Assembly: GCA_039602395.1 (NCBI GenBank)
Contig: JBCNJP010000025.1
Span: forward strand, 50,425,980 to 50,489,979
Direction: 5' to 3'
Length of the DNA: 64,000 nt
Source: Deinandra increscens subsp. villosa
Taxonomy: Eukaryota > Streptophyta > Magnoliopsida > Asterales > Asteraceae
Shown: one piece after another, positions 9,356 through 21,349 of the stretch
Position numbering within the stretch: position 1 is the stretch's first letter
Layout: the number at the start of each line of letters is the position of its first letter
The notes under the pieces: generated by a model
Databases searched by the model: none
Told to the model about the DNA's origin: nothing
Seen by the model: the letters and a program-made list of their open reading frames with translations, nothing else
Translations under genes and position numbers: made by a program

Positions 9356-11309
9356 TGTAAGGCCCCAATCCCATTTCAACGAATTACGCGCCATGTAAAA
9401 TCAGAGTTAGAAAATTTCGTTTTATACTTAGACCATCATTCGACACACCAACCACATTTACAAAAGATCAAGCGTTTAACGCCATTACAACTTGTTAGTT
9501 TACTTGCTAACATTAACCATTACAAGCGTATAAGCTTAAATCCCAAAATACATGATGTTCGGTTCCAAAGGTCTTCGATTCGATCCCGACCCGCCAACTA
9601 TCGATTACCTGCCAACAACACCAGTAACACATTAGTATTGATGGCACATAACAGCATTCAGCCCAATACATCAATTAAAAACAAGAAAACAAAACAAAAA
9701 CCCGGACAGCAGCTCCAAGCGTATCGCTTGGAGCTCCTGGACTTCCAGGCGATACGCCTGGAGCCTGATTTCCAGGGCTCCAGGCCAGTTTTCCCATACT
9801 TAGCCATTTTTCTGCATTTTTCACTCTTGTACAATTCCACCAATTCCCATTTCATACTTAGCACTAGGAAACTATTATAACCTGCAATTTATAAACTTTT
9901 ATCTGTTTTGTTAATAATCCCGTAGGAATGACACAAATCCAATACGCATAGTACTCAACCAACCCGTTGACCCGTTAAGGCACCCAGGTATTTTCCGGCT
10001 TACCTAGCAAGTTTACACCTGCAAATTTCTCACCAAGTCAAGGTCTTGGCACCTACAAGTGGTGCCAATTCATTCCGTTTCCGTGTCAAGACAATCTTGA
10101 GGACTAAAACCTCACAGTTCCGCAAGTGCCTAGACACTACAGCTCAACCCAAACGGGTCACAGCTCACTGCAATTCAGCTTGATCACACCTCATGACCAT
10201 TATCAATATTCCCATCCAATCAATTATTCTCATCACATCACTCGTAATTCTACCTCATCAATGTACATTAGTAATTTATAACCAATTCTAGCACAAAGCG
10301 ACTAACCGCTATGTGTTACCTTTTAAGCTTTGTTCTTGCCTTCACGATGTTGAGTTGCACCTCCACTAGCTTCACCTATAACCAAGTCATTGATTAAATT
10401 CCTCAATTCCACATTCACAAAACATACAATTTGCATTTGATTACCAATTCAAGTTCATAATTTCAGCACATTCACATGTATCAATTTCATTCAAGCATTT
10501 CATCGAGCACCTAGTGTGCATACTTATGTTCATACAATCAAGAAATCCATGGATCATCAATAAATTCCACAATCGATATCAAGCACTCCCTATTCAATTT
10601 TCTATGCATCATTTAACAATTTCCTGATGATAACAGTTTCTCTAAATCAAAATTAACCACCCAACCATCCCCTTTATACCAAAAATCGATTTCTAGGAGA
10701 TGGGTATGAACACCCATCTCACAATTCACTAAATACACACAAATTCAGCCATGCAAGATGAAATTAAGCATAATCCAGGTTCACTAACACATGTACAACT
10801 AAATTTATGCATCAATTTAACCTTGGGTTCAAACCCATAAGATCACCTACATCTAGAATTCACTTACTTGGTCAAGAACTCAAGAAATAAAGATGAAATT
10901 GAGGTGTTGGTGACCTCCTAAGCCCGATTTCAGCTTCCTTCTTCCTAGATAGCCTCCCTTTCACCTTCAATTTGGAGATTCCTCAACAACTAGGGCTAAA
11001 CCTCCTCCCTCTTTCTCTCTGTCGCGATTTACAGGTCTGGGGAGTACCCAGACTTGTTTAATCCCCCTTATTTTCATCTATGGTCCCTCTACTTCATGTC
11101 CTTTATAAAATTTTGCCAAAACTCTTATTTACCCAATTAACCCTCTAACTTTCCTTATTCTTCTCATCTATTAGTAAAGTTAACTTTTTAACTAGGAATC
11201 CCCATTAAATAACCCGGTTAACCTTCTAAACCCGCTTATTACTCTAAACCCCGAGTAAATCATAACTGGAATTAAACACCCAATTTATTACGAAACTCGG
11301 GATGTTACA
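9356..11309 (-). repeat. Gypsy 5' LTR (1954 bp)
   Basis: On the plus strand it begins TGTAAGGCCCC and ends GGGATGTTACA. On the element strand it begins TGTAACATCCC, a common plant gypsy LTR start. The inner edge is set by the adjacent primer site and the outer edge by the abrupt resumption of copia gag at 11310. Short open frames inside it are not credible genes. The 3' LTR lies in the gap, so age cannot be estimated from LTR divergence. Confidence 0.88.
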
Positions 11310-11422
11310 AAAATCCTAACAAAACCTTCCATCCTGAGTTTCCAGGTACCAAAGTCATCAGGAGTGAACATTGGTGGTTTGTTGGAGGAGCCATTTGGGC
11401 AACTTAAACTGAAATCACTCAT
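11310..11422 (-). pseudogene. Copia gag N-terminus, interrupted by the gypsy element
   Basis: The minus-strand ATG at 11422 opens a gag-like start (MSDFSLSCPN) followed by FGTWKLRMEGF, typical of plant copia Gag N-termini. It stops abruptly at 11310, where the gypsy LTR begins. The remainder should lie beyond the other gypsy end, inside or left of the scaffold gap. Confidence 0.7.
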
Positions 11423-11521
11423 TTTGAAAAACCTTTAGAAAGATAAAGCAGCAACGCTTGTAAAGTAAGCAAGTAAAGTATCGACTTTGAAGCACAGAAA
11501 GTCTTCAAAGTGAGAGCCAAA

Positions 11522-11533
11522 GCTCTGATACCA
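11522..11533 (-). promoter_or_regulatory. Primer binding site of the interrupted copia element
   Basis: The plus strand reads GCTCTGATACCA, which is TGGTATCAGAGC on the element strand, complementary to initiator Met tRNA. The LTR begins three bases away at 11536. Confidence 0.85.
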
Positions 11534-11535
11534 CT

Positions 11536-12190
11536 TGTAGGATCGTTATTAGTTATGAATAAACTAAAACTAAGCCCTTTACTTGCAAATATAACCCTGC
11601 GGAATTAAATTTATATTTCACTGTACTTAAGCGATATTAAGCTCTTGTATAATGTAAATGCTTGATTTGGAAAATAGTAAAGACAACGAAATATCGAATA
11701 TTCGGCACTATTTGCATTAACTCAAAGCTACACTATTACAAGTGAAGACCGTATATGTAAACTAAGAGATTACATGCTATATATAGTGCTGATGAGATCA
11801 ATGACAGCCATTAATCTCATGCGATCTAATCTAGACCGTAAACATAAAAAGTCAAATACAAACTACCAAAAGAATAAACATCGACAATTGGAATGACTTG
11901 CGTGTTGGCAGCAACAATCTACTTTAGGAGAACGGCTTGAATCTGATTTAGAAGCATACGAGAAGCTTTTGCAGGATTGGACTTCTGAAAAGACTTCTCA
12001 GGAAAAGTCAGGTTGAACTCTTTATCTGGTGGATAATCGAGTTCACCCGGAATATTCGCTAAGTAACAAAACAGCTTCTTTCCGCTTGAACTGCCTGTTC
12101 CGCTTGAAGTGTGAATTCCGCTTCAACTTCAACTTCAGCCGGAACTAGTAAAATTGGCATTTCAGCCGAAAATCTTCCAAGCTGTATTTT
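11536..12190 (-). repeat. 5' LTR of the interrupted copia element (outer edge uncertain)
   Basis: It starts TGTAGGATCG next to the primer site. The outer edge is not fixed because no second LTR is visible; 12190 is a guess. Near 12080-12150 the motif TTCCGCTTGAA recurs three times with small changes, like the LTR-borne short motifs of other elements here. Confidence 0.5.
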
Positions 12191-12194
12191 TCCT

Positions 12195-12475
12195 TACAAG
12201 TGGTTCGATCGACGACCGAGCACCACAATGTAAGCTGTAAGGGCCGAGTGATTCGGTCCACCGAGGACCACAATGTGAGCCGTAAAGGCCGAGTGGTTCG
12301 GTTGACGACCGAGCATCACAATGTAAGCCGTAAAGGCTGAGTGGTTCGGTCGATGACCAAGCACCACAATGTAAGCCGTAAAGGCTGAGTGGTTCAGTCG
12401 ATGACCAAGCACCACAATGTAATCCGTAAAGGCTGAGGGGTTTGGTCGACGACCGAGCACCATAATGTATGCATG
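12195..12475. repeat. 48-bp minisatellite, six copies
   Basis: The segment CACCACAATG (with variants) recurs with ends at 12230, 12275, 12323, 12371, 12419 and 12467. The period is 48 bp, with one 45-bp unit. Each unit also holds GTAAAGGCTGAGTGGTTCGG. The period is a multiple of three, so long open frames with repetitive peptides appear on the minus strand. I treat those frames as artefacts. Confidence 0.9.
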
Positions 12476-12479
12476 TACA

Positions 12480-14281
12480 GTCCATATGTAAATTCCTTAA
12501 TAGGAAATATGCGCGTTTATACCTAGGTTCGATCAGAATCTCCGATCTATATGGTCCAGACTACGCCAACCTTCCCATGTGTTGGATGTTAACTGTCTGA
12601 TTGGGCAAGGAAGGAACCATGCTGGTCACCCACTAATAGAGCTGTGAGAAATGGACGATGAGATGTCTTTCTATTTAGCCCGGTTCGGATAACGTATCTT
12701 ACGAAAGCTACAACTAGGGTGTGTATGGTCGGTATTATGTTGCCAAATATGGCAGACTGGTCGTGTCCTTACTCCTTCTAGTTGTAGTAATGCATGCCCT
12801 AAGGCATGCAATGACAATAGCTGAGTCGGTGTGCCTTGGCAGTCAAAGTTATCGGTGGCCGACCAGAAGCTGAAAGTCATGTTTTTAAGTGGACTATTAT
12901 GTAGTTAGGTAGAAATTAGCCAGCCGACCTGTATAACTATATAGTCAACTTAGGACCGGGAGTACATAATAGGACTTAAGCATTGCCCAGCATGTAGTCT
13001 ATCCGTAAATTACCTTGAATGGTCCAGAGTGATCCAGATAGCCATTCTTAGAGCTTCAAAGGAACTAAGTGGTTCGAAGTAATCCGAGTGACCACTTGTA
13101 ATGCTTGATAAAGTTGAGTGGTCTTGAGTAGTCTTGATAATCTACTTGTGTGTATAGCCGTGTGAGGCTGTGTAATCATGCGGTACTAGGTGGTTCGGAC
13201 TAATTCGAGTGACCACGTATGATTGTTGTATGGGGCTTAGTAGTTCGGTATTGGCCAGCTGTCACGACTAGTTGTGAAGACGTGGTGTGTTATTTTTGAC
13301 CTTCTCTACCGAGAGTTGCATATGTCGTCTTTTCTTTGATTTGTTAACCTAGAGGAAAATGGTTAATTAATGTCTTATGAAGACCTCCTTTTGTGATCTT
13401 TTATGGGGAGACTTCACTCAGTGAATGAGGTGCAACTCCAATATGCGATAGAGCATCGGAGCATAAGACGTTTCCCAATAATGTAATGGCAAGGACACCC
13501 AGTGACAATGGTGGTATACCGTACTAGCCCCCTAGTTCAGTGCTGCTAGATCATGTTAGTAGCATTGAACTCGAAATAATGGGTTAGTTTTAACTATAGG
13601 ACATAAATATGTAAGAATGGATCAGATGTGATAACATGACATATGACGCGATCCAAGTGTCAAGCCGGCCTGAGTGGCTATACGACTCATGGTCGACTGT
13701 TTATGTAAAACGACATAGTTTTAATTAAGAACTCTTGAATAAATTAAAATCACTTCCATAATAAGACTTTTATTTATAAGTTCGGGAACACTTTTGTTTG
13801 TTTTTTGAATTTCATGATTAATCGGAAGAAACTTAGATCATGCTTTTCAAAGTGAATGACATCCAAATAGTGATTTACATTTTTTCTACGGAAGTTGATG
13901 TTATTAATGAAATTTACATTTTAAAAAGTTTGATGAAACATTTCGTTGGCCCATTAAATGTTGCAAATATTTGTTGGTAGTATCGAATCAACAAAACAAA
14001 TGGCTAGGCATTCTTAAAGCATAAGCATCTCAAGTTGACCGGAAGGTTGTTTGTAGCTTGACAATGTCGATCAATATGAAGAAAAAAAAATTCACAATTT
14101 ATGCCATAATTAAATACTCGAATTGAATGTAGATAAATTAATAGTTGGCGTTAATGGTGACATAACCTGATGATCACTGATCGATGCTTTATGACGCCCA
14201 GTTAAAGAATGCCTGTAGTCGTCTGATCCATGATGAAATTAGGTTAGACGGACAATTGCGTCCGATAGTGGTAATAGGGTA
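12480..14281. other. Unassigned non-coding DNA
   Basis: No credible gene is present. Phrases such as GTGGTTCGG and GAGTGACCAC recur loosely around 13060-13250. The same host sequence should resume at 25509, since a copia element is inserted between them. I cannot name the underlying repeat. Confidence 0.4.
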
Positions 14282-14660
14282 TGTTGGTCCCGAAACAACA
14301 ATCGTTCATGATATCGTAAACACAAACAAGTGCAGAAACCTTGTTTGTGAGTGATTCAACAAGAAGATGATGAAATAGACTTGATATGAGATGAAGAACA
14401 AAGCAAAACAATCAAATCTTGAATGAAACTTGATCAATCTTCTATTAGAGTGAGTTCACAATCTAGGATAATACAAAGTATAACCAGAAAATCGTAATCA
14501 AGAACTACTCACAATCATAAACTAGTTGGGTATTTATACTACCCTTACAAAAGCCCTAATCACGATCGTAAACCCATGAAGAGTAACCGACCCAAGAAGC
14601 CCAAGTCGTAATCACATGAAGCCCAATCCAATGTAAGCCTAAGTCTAAAGTTCATGTTTT
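14282..14660 (-). repeat. Copia I 3' LTR
   Basis: It is closely similar to 25110-25480, from TTGGTC at the outer edge to TTCATG near 14658. The inner edge differs: the right LTR goes on with about 22 bp ending CCCAACA. The left copy instead runs into a block with TTTTATCAAGATTTGCC, and that block is repeated at about 14660-14750 together with a duplicated LTR phrase. Confidence 0.85.
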
Positions 14661-14752
14661 ATCAAGATTTGCCCTGGCAGATCCCCAAGAAGCCCAAGTC
14701 GTAATCACAGTAATCCTTGTTTTATCAAGATTTGCCCTGGCAGATCCCCAGA
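14655..14752. repeat. Local duplication at the inner LTR edge
   Basis: TTTTATCAAGATTTGCCCTG occurs twice (about 14659 and 14722). Between the copies lies a second partial copy of the LTR phrase AAGAAGCCCAAGTCGTAATC. This looks like a small tandem duplication that includes the LTR edge. Confidence 0.75.
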
Positions 14753-15133
14753 ATTCTCTTACTAGTTACTCATCTATCAGCACGTGCGCCCTGAGAGCAT
14801 GATTGATTCTGCACACGTTCATCCCAGCAACAAGTGAGTAGAATAACTACATGTGTTTCTCTGGAGGGTCATCCAAATAAGCAGGTATGCAGTGGTCTCT
14901 CTCAAAGTGAATCTCTTCGTCAATCATTTCTTCTGCCATCTGAGAACCGAGACATATGTATCAGGTTTAATCACATCATTGAGCAATTAAGTTTGTTAAT
15001 GCCATTTTGAAATTCAATTGACTATCATATTATCCTTTTAAGTTCTAGAATCTCAATTGAAACCTTAAAAAAATTGGATTTTGTTCCACGAGATTAACCA
15101 AACACACACTCTTAAAAATTAAACTGTTCAATT

Positions 15134-16385
15134 TTAACTTAAGGGGCAATTGCATATTTCCCCCTACAAACTTCAAAAATTGCATATATACCCGATCAAA
15201 AAATTCAATTGCATATATCCCCTTCTTTATTAAAGAATATTGCAAATTTACCCATTTTAATTTATTTTATTAAAATTAAATTATAAGAAGACTATATTAC
15301 CCTTCTTACTCAAATTTTTATATAATTTTTAGATATTATTTCTTCTGATAATTCAAATCTATAATTTTTACACTCTTTTATTTTATTTATTCCAAACCTA
15401 ATCACGCTTCTTCATTTTCCTTCTAAATCGTTTGTTGTCCATCTCTTTCAACAACCCAACGGATGAATTGGGAAGATTACTGAATATCAATCACTATTTA
15501 AATTTCTTCTTCAATCAGGCAATCAGCAACCGTTCAACCCGACCTTCTCACAAATCGATCTCTCGCTTGTTTCAGTTAGAATCCGAGAAGGCTTTCTGAT
15601 AAGAAATAAGATGATATGCCTAATGCCCTTGCTTATGTTCTCTTCCTACGGTTAGAATCATATGAATCAAATACTAATATTTATACATATCAATCAACTG
15701 ATCAAAAATAAGCCACAATTAGTTTGATAAAAACATAAAAGCGGGCTGTTGTGGTTTAAAATTCATGGCATTTTTTGTACAAAGTACACAAATTGAGTTT
15801 TTCAATAACCAAGGAGTAAACAATGTGTCCAATAGATTACGACGGGGAGAACAAGACCAATTGAACCTTTTGGGTTTTGGGTTAAGGCTGAAAGGGGTGG
15901 TGGTGGGTGTTCAAGGTTAGGGATAGTGGATTTGGTGGGTAGAAGAGAAAAATAAAGGAGGGGAAGAGGGCTGGTTATGGGTTTGGGAATGGCGACTGGT
16001 GGTTGTGAGGGCAGAAGACCCGATCGAGAAGACGGGGGAGGGGGTTAAGGATTCGCGAATAGCCGGTGTAGGCGGCTCGGAGAAGATGGAGTGAAGGGAA
16101 GAGAAGGAGAGAATAACCGGGAGATGAAGTAGATGGTGGCACACGATGGAGAACGGTGGCGACAACGGCTAGAGGGTTGCTAGGTCATCCGGCATTGTAG
16201 ATCTGGTGGAGTTATTTTGAGTTTGGTGGCCTTCGTAGAACAGGTAGGGTTATTCTTTGTAATTTGTAAGGGTATCCTTGTCTTTTAATTATAAATGGGA
16301 AAATATGCAATTATTTTTTTGCTCCGGGTATATATGCAATTAGGATGAAAAATAGGGGGAAATATGCAATTCTCCCTTAACTTAA
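15134..16385. mobile_element. Mutator-like non-autonomous element with 9-bp target duplication
   Basis: A perfect 9-bp duplication, TTAACTTAA, lies at 15134-15142 and 16377-16385. The element between (15143-16376, 1234 bp) has inverted termini: left GGGGCAATTGCATATTTCCC, right the complement of GGGAGAATTGCATATTTCCC. Degenerate copies of ATTGCATAT followed by CCC recur inside both ends, in opposite orientations. Nine-base duplications are typical of Mutator-like elements. No transposase is present. The GC-richer middle could be captured sequence. It is nested in the 3' region of copia I. Confidence 0.88.
15917..16165 (-). other. Possible captured gene fragment inside the Mutator-like element
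   Basis: A Ser/Pro/His-rich open frame of 82 codons lies in the GC-richer centre of the element. No domain is recognised. It could be a captured genomic piece or chance. I do not assert a gene. Confidence 0.2.
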
Positions 16386-16429
16386 AAACAATTAAGTTTG
16401 ATGAGATTTTAAAGAACCATTTTGTGTTT

Positions 16430-17085
16430 ATTTAATTGTTTACGATTTTCAATCAAACTTTTAAAGGGTTCACGATTGAAATTTGGGTTTACGATCCAAA
16501 TATGGGTTTACGATTAGGGTCAAGTGAATCCAGAATAAGTCCAATCGTAAACAGTGTGCCCAATCGTAAACTCCCTATGTCGTAAACACAAGGAATCGTA
16601 AACGCCTCCGATCGTAAATGCCGATGATCGTGAACACAGACGGATCGTAAACGACATCGTAATCACGAACGGTCGTCTTCTTCCTCTCGCCGATCGTAAA
16701 CACAGACCTCCTCCATTGTTGTGCCTGCAACTTCTTCAAAAACACATCAAAAACCATCATAGATGTAAAGTAGACATCTAACACTACCTTTTAACAACCA
16801 GAAACACAGAATCGGCTTTTAATCTCGTGAAATCAAAGAAAAACTCGAAGAAGTAAAAGATAAGCAACTGAGAGAAAATAGTGATGATTTGACGATTTTA
16901 AGTGAGTTTCGTGGTCGGAAAGTGAAGGCGAAGGTGGTGGTACTCTCGATTTCAGTTGAGAACAGTCAGAGCCGGCCGGAAAGTGATTTTTCGGTGAAAA
17001 GGGGGGCGGCTAGGGTTTCAAATGGTGAATCGTAAACGCCGAGGGGATGAGAGAGATGCGGTTATCGTAAACACAGAGTCGTAAA
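16430..17085. repeat. Array of TCGTAAAC motifs in the copia I 3' region
   Basis: TCGTAAAC and close variants (TTTACGAT on the other strand, TCGTAAAT, TCGTGAAC) occur about fifteen times between 16438 and 17075, with irregular spacing. The same motif is frequent in the leader at 24670-24985 and occurs in the LTRs. Spacing and spacer sequence vary, so this is not a simple tandem satellite. Confidence 0.8.
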
Positions 17086-18344
17086 TGGGGAGGGGCTTGA
17101 CGGTTTTGTTAAAAAAATGTTTTATAAAATCCCCTCAAGTTTTTAAAACATTTTAAATGCGCCCAAACCTCATTTAAATGATAAATCACTTGAAAAATTG
17201 TTAATTTTGGAATTTTTGATAATTACAAAACTTCCCCTCAGACTTATACCCCGAGAACCTGATCTTGATCATAAAATAAAATAATAAATAAAAATATAAA
17301 ATTTTAAACAGACAGAAACTTAAAAGAAATGATAAAAACATTAAAAAAAGCTAAACTTTTATCGAGACAAAAAGATATACTTGTCTTGAAGCTGATGATT
17401 TTCATGGATCAAACCAGACTTAACTTTGACTAAGGAACCCTTTTCAGCTTCTGTTACTCGATGCTCTAGACAATTGCCAGAATATTTCACCGCATAAACT
17501 CACATCCAGTCATTTTAAAGTGCTTAATTATGGTACAATATTACCGTCATGTTTAACCGTCCCCACACCCAATTATCCATAGCAAAACCTATCCAAACTC
17601 AGAGTTTATTGAGGATTCACAAACCCCCAACTTGAGGAACCATGCAACACCGTTATGACTACCACTTATTTCCTTAATTATTAGTTGGTGATCAGGTCGG
17701 CCACATAAGCACGCAGAGAAGACCAAACAGAATAATTATTTTATTTTCTTTTCTTTTTCATTTGTTTTTCTTTTATTTTCATTTTTCTTTTCATTTTTGT
17801 GGTGTTGTCATAACAGCAGAACATGGCGTGTGAGAGAGTGAATACTAGGTAGATACCACTCTCAACCCATTTTTGCTGGGACTCAGTTTTTTAAACCATG
17901 TAAACTAGGACGGGAAACTAAACATATAAAGAAGTTAAGTTTACTACACTTACATTGATGATCATACTTTTGGGTTGAGCTTACCGACATATCATCTTTG
18001 AGCAATTTTTCACTTCAGCTTTACGCGTGTCAGTCTCCGATTGTCTTGGACATTTATATCACTTCCTACCAACTCAAGACAAACACAAAAGACTTCATAA
18101 AAACCTCAAACAGATTTTTAGATTTTCTGAAACTATAACATTTCTTCCCCTGTTTTTATGAGGCTTTTGAAAACATAAACATGTATTTTTTTTAATTGAA
18201 TAAACCCAAAAGTAATTGAAAATAATACCAAAGCAAAAATAAAAACAAAACTATGTACAAACAGGATTCCTAACAATTTGTAGAGCAACAACATTATCAC
18301 AAAAAAATTGGAGTATTAAGAAATTCCATACCGTAGTCAGTGAG
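17086..18344 (-). other. Copia I region downstream of pol, no gene seen
   Basis: AT-rich sequence with stops in all frames lies between ribonuclease H and the motif array. Loosely retroelement-like UTR text is present. I see no envelope-like frame. Confidence 0.5.
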
Positions 18345-18536
18345 CTAGTTCTGAATCCATACTACCTGCGAGCATCCAGCTGATGGTGCCACATATTCAG
18401 CTTCTGCAGTTGACTTGGAAACGGTATGCTGCTTCTTGCTCTGCCATGAAATGAGTATGTCTCCCAAATATTGACACCCACCAGTTGTAGATTTCCTGTC
18501 AAGATCACTACCTCCATAATCACTGTCAGTAAACAC
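18345..18536 (-). pseudogene. Copia I ribonuclease H fragment
   Basis: The minus strand encodes FTDSDYGGSDLDRKSTTGG and, later, STAEAEYV, the hallmark ribonuclease H segments of copia Pol. The expected YSDADWAG-type start and the acidic E of AEAEY are recognisable. The frame opens and closes at stops, so this is a fragment of a broken polyprotein. Confidence 0.9.
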
Positions 18537-18622
18537 AAATAATTAAAAATCAGTATTCTTAAGATACCAAAGTCCAAGCGGAGGCCTGCCCTTCAGATAA
18601 CTAAAAATACGTTTAACAGCAG

Positions 18623-19561
18623 CTAAATGAGAGAGTTTAGGATTAGCCTGGTAACGTGCACACACACACACACTACATGCATAGTATTTGGCCTACTTGC
18701 TGTCAAATACATGAGTGAACCGATCATTGAACGATACATAAATTCACTCACTGTTTTCCCATCTACATCAGCTGTCAGTAGAGGCCGGGATGCCATGGGA
18801 GTGGAGATGGGCTTGGAGTCCTGCATCTTATACTTTTCCAGGATTTCATTCACATATTTTTCTTGATGAATGAGAATTCCAGATTCATCTTGTTTGACCT
18901 GTAATGCTAGGAAAAAGTTCATCTCCGCTTGATCACTCATCTCAAATTTCTTTCTCATGATATCCTCAAACTCGGTGCATAACTCTTCATTCGTTGACCC
19001 GTAGATGATGTCATCCACATAAACTTGCACCATAATGATATCATTTTTCACCTTCTTTCTGAACAGAGTTTGATCAACCACTCCCCTTGTATGACCATTT
19101 TCCACCAAATGCTTTAACAGAGTCTCATACCACGTGCGTGGAGCTTGATGCAAACCATATAGAGCTTTATCCAGAAGATATACATGATCCGGATGTTCCT
19201 CATCCACAAACCCTGGCGGTTGAGCCACATAAACCTCTTAATTCATTTCAGCATAAAGAAAAGCTGTCTTCACATCCATCTGATGCACTGTGAAGTTAAG
19301 ATATGTTGATACAGCAAGGAATATTCGAATTTCTTCTAATCTAGCCACATGTGCATACACCTCATCATAATCAATCCCGTAAACCTGTCTGTGACCTTGA
19401 ACAATCAACCTGGCTTTGTTTCTCACAATCACACCCGTATCATCTTTCTTGTTCTTGTACAACCATCTTGTGGGTATAACTTTCTTATTTTCAGGCCTTT
19501 TTACTAGATCCCACACTCCCAATTTTGAAAATTGATTCAATTTATCATGCATAGCCTCCAT
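18623..19561 (-). pseudogene. Copia I reverse transcriptase (split)
   Basis: Two open pieces, 19238-19561 and 18623-19228, cover the reverse transcriptase. The first holds IPTRWLYKNK, KARLIVQGH and the VHQMDVKTAFL core. The second begins near QPPGF and carries the YVDD catalytic motif at about 19000-19025, then KPISTPM and YRSMIGSLMYL. An in-frame stop near 19230-19237 separates them, and a short microsatellite (18660-18675) scrambles the end. Confidence 0.92.
18658..18676. repeat. CA microsatellite inside reverse transcriptase
   Basis: A short (CA)n run interrupts the conserved end of the reverse transcriptase frame and converts it into a Val/Cys run. It probably arose after the element died. 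Confidence 0.75.
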
Positions 19562-20077
19562 CTAACTTGGATCCTTTAGTGCTACCATCACATTTGGAGG
19601 CTCTATCTGGGAGATACAACATGAGTACATGTAGAAGTTGATGTTACCCATGCGGCTTCTAGTAGTAACACCTGCTGACACTGGTCTGACCACATTGCTG
19701 AGAGGATGATCTCTGTTGATTCTTATGGCTTGAACATCTGGTACTGAATCAGAGACAGACAGGTTAGTATCATTAATATTATTATTCATACCTTGGATTT
19801 CTGACTCCTTCTGATCATCATGAGTTCCTGAAAATTATGGAACATCCCACATTATCATCCTTAGGAGCTGCTGCTGATACATCATCACTAACATTTTCCA
19901 CTGATGGCCTTACTTCAGGAGTTGGAGCAATAATGTCTTCTTCTTCTTCCAGACTAGGAAACATATTTGACAAGTTGAAACCTTCAAATAATGACCCATA
20001 ATCGAAGATCCAGTCTGGCCCAGTTCCAACATTAGTCGGATTGTCTTCCAACCAGTCAACATTGAATGCCTCAATTA

Positions 20078-21293
20078 TCACTTTGGTGGTTTTGTTGTAG
20101 ACTCGATAAGCACTATTTGCAGAATACCCAACAAAGTAGCATTCATCAGCCTTTGCTTGGAATTCCCCACATCAGATTGAATTAAAACTGTGCAAGGACA
20201 CCCAAAAGTCTTGAAGTACCCCACCTTTGGTTTTTCTCCATAAATAATCTCATAAGGCGTCTTCTCATGTCGCTTGTTCAAAAGTACCCGATTTTGCACA
20301 TAACAAGCAGTGTTGACTGCTTCGACCCAAAAGAAAATTGGCAATCTTGCTTCACACAACATAGTTCTTGCAGCTTCAATGAGTGTTCTGTTTCTTCTTT
20401 CAGCAACACCATTATGTTGAGGTGTGTAAGGTGCACTGTATTACCTTTCAATACCTTTCTCTCCACATAACATATTCAATTCAGCATTCTTAAACTTTGT
20501 TCCGTTGTCTGATCTTATTGCCTTCACTTTCTTGCTCATCTGATTCTCTATGAGAGTAACAAACTGTTTCACAAGCGCTGGAGTTTCATGCTTGTTTGAC
20601 AAAAAGAAAACCCAAGTAAATCGAGAGAAGTCATCGACTATCACCAGGCAATATGAGAACTTGCCGATACTTAGCACTTGCATTGGGCCGAAGAGATCCA
20701 TATGTAGTAGTTGCAACACAGACGAATAGAGTTTGTCATTTTAGAGCGATGTGGTAACTTGTGCTGCTTCCCCTTAACACATGCAACACACTTCTCAATT
20801 GATGTGAAGTCCTTGATGGGGAGGTTTCTAACATGCTTTCCCTTTGCCAGCTTGGTCAGATTCTTCATGTTGGCATGTCCCAGACGACGATGCCATAACA
20901 ATGCCAGATTTTCATTTTGCTTTGAAATAAGACAGGCCACATCAGATGGCGGAGGATTACCCATGTTGAGAAGATAAGAATTTCCTCGCCTTGGTGTACA
21001 CATCAAGACACACTCCTCAGGAATCTTGACTCCAGATTTGAGAATAATGCATTCCTTGCTATTGAACAACACAAAATATTCTCTGTCACAAATCTGCGAA
21101 ACACTGAGCAGACTATGCGACAATTCTTCCACATAATGCACATCAGAGAACGTCAAACTGCCATTCTTCACCACACCTTTCTTGCTGATCTTGCCACCTA
21201 CTCCACCAGCAAAAGAAACACCTCCTCCATTGAAATCTTGAACCTCTTCCAGAAGTGTTAAGTCTCCAGTCATATGTCGGGAGCAACCACTAT
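20078..21293 (-). pseudogene. Copia I protease end and integrase (broken)
   Basis: The copia protease motif DSGCSRHMTGD lies at about 21265-21293. Next come the GAG-pre-integrase segment LWHRRLGHANMKN with CVACVKGK, then the integrase core segments DLFGP, VDDFSRF and IRSDNGTKF, and the C-terminal phrase TPYEIIYGEKP. Several stops and frameshifts break it at about 20360, 20450 and 20690. The integrase would join the DNA copy to the genome, but this copy cannot be functional. Confidence 0.9.
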
Positions 21294-21349
21294 CAACGTA
21301 CCAAAGATTGTTGATAGTTCTTCTTGGTTGTCCCTACATGAATCAAAGA

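Larger units (their letters stand above)
6167..11309 (-). mobile_element. Ty3/gypsy LTR retrotransposon (3' part lost in gap)
   Basis: On the minus strand the order is 5' LTR (9356-11309), primer site (9336-9352), leader, gag-pol ORF starting at 9094, and ribonuclease H running into the gap. Gag, aspartic protease, reverse transcriptase and ribonuclease H lie in gypsy order and are almost intact, so this is one of the younger insertions here. It sits inside the gag start of another copia element (11310-11422). Integrase and any chromodomain cannot be seen, so the clade is not assigned. Confidence 0.9.

Noticed and set aside
12162..12485. 107-codon repetitive protein on the minus strand
   Set aside because: Produced by the 48-bp minisatellite period; no start context or domain.
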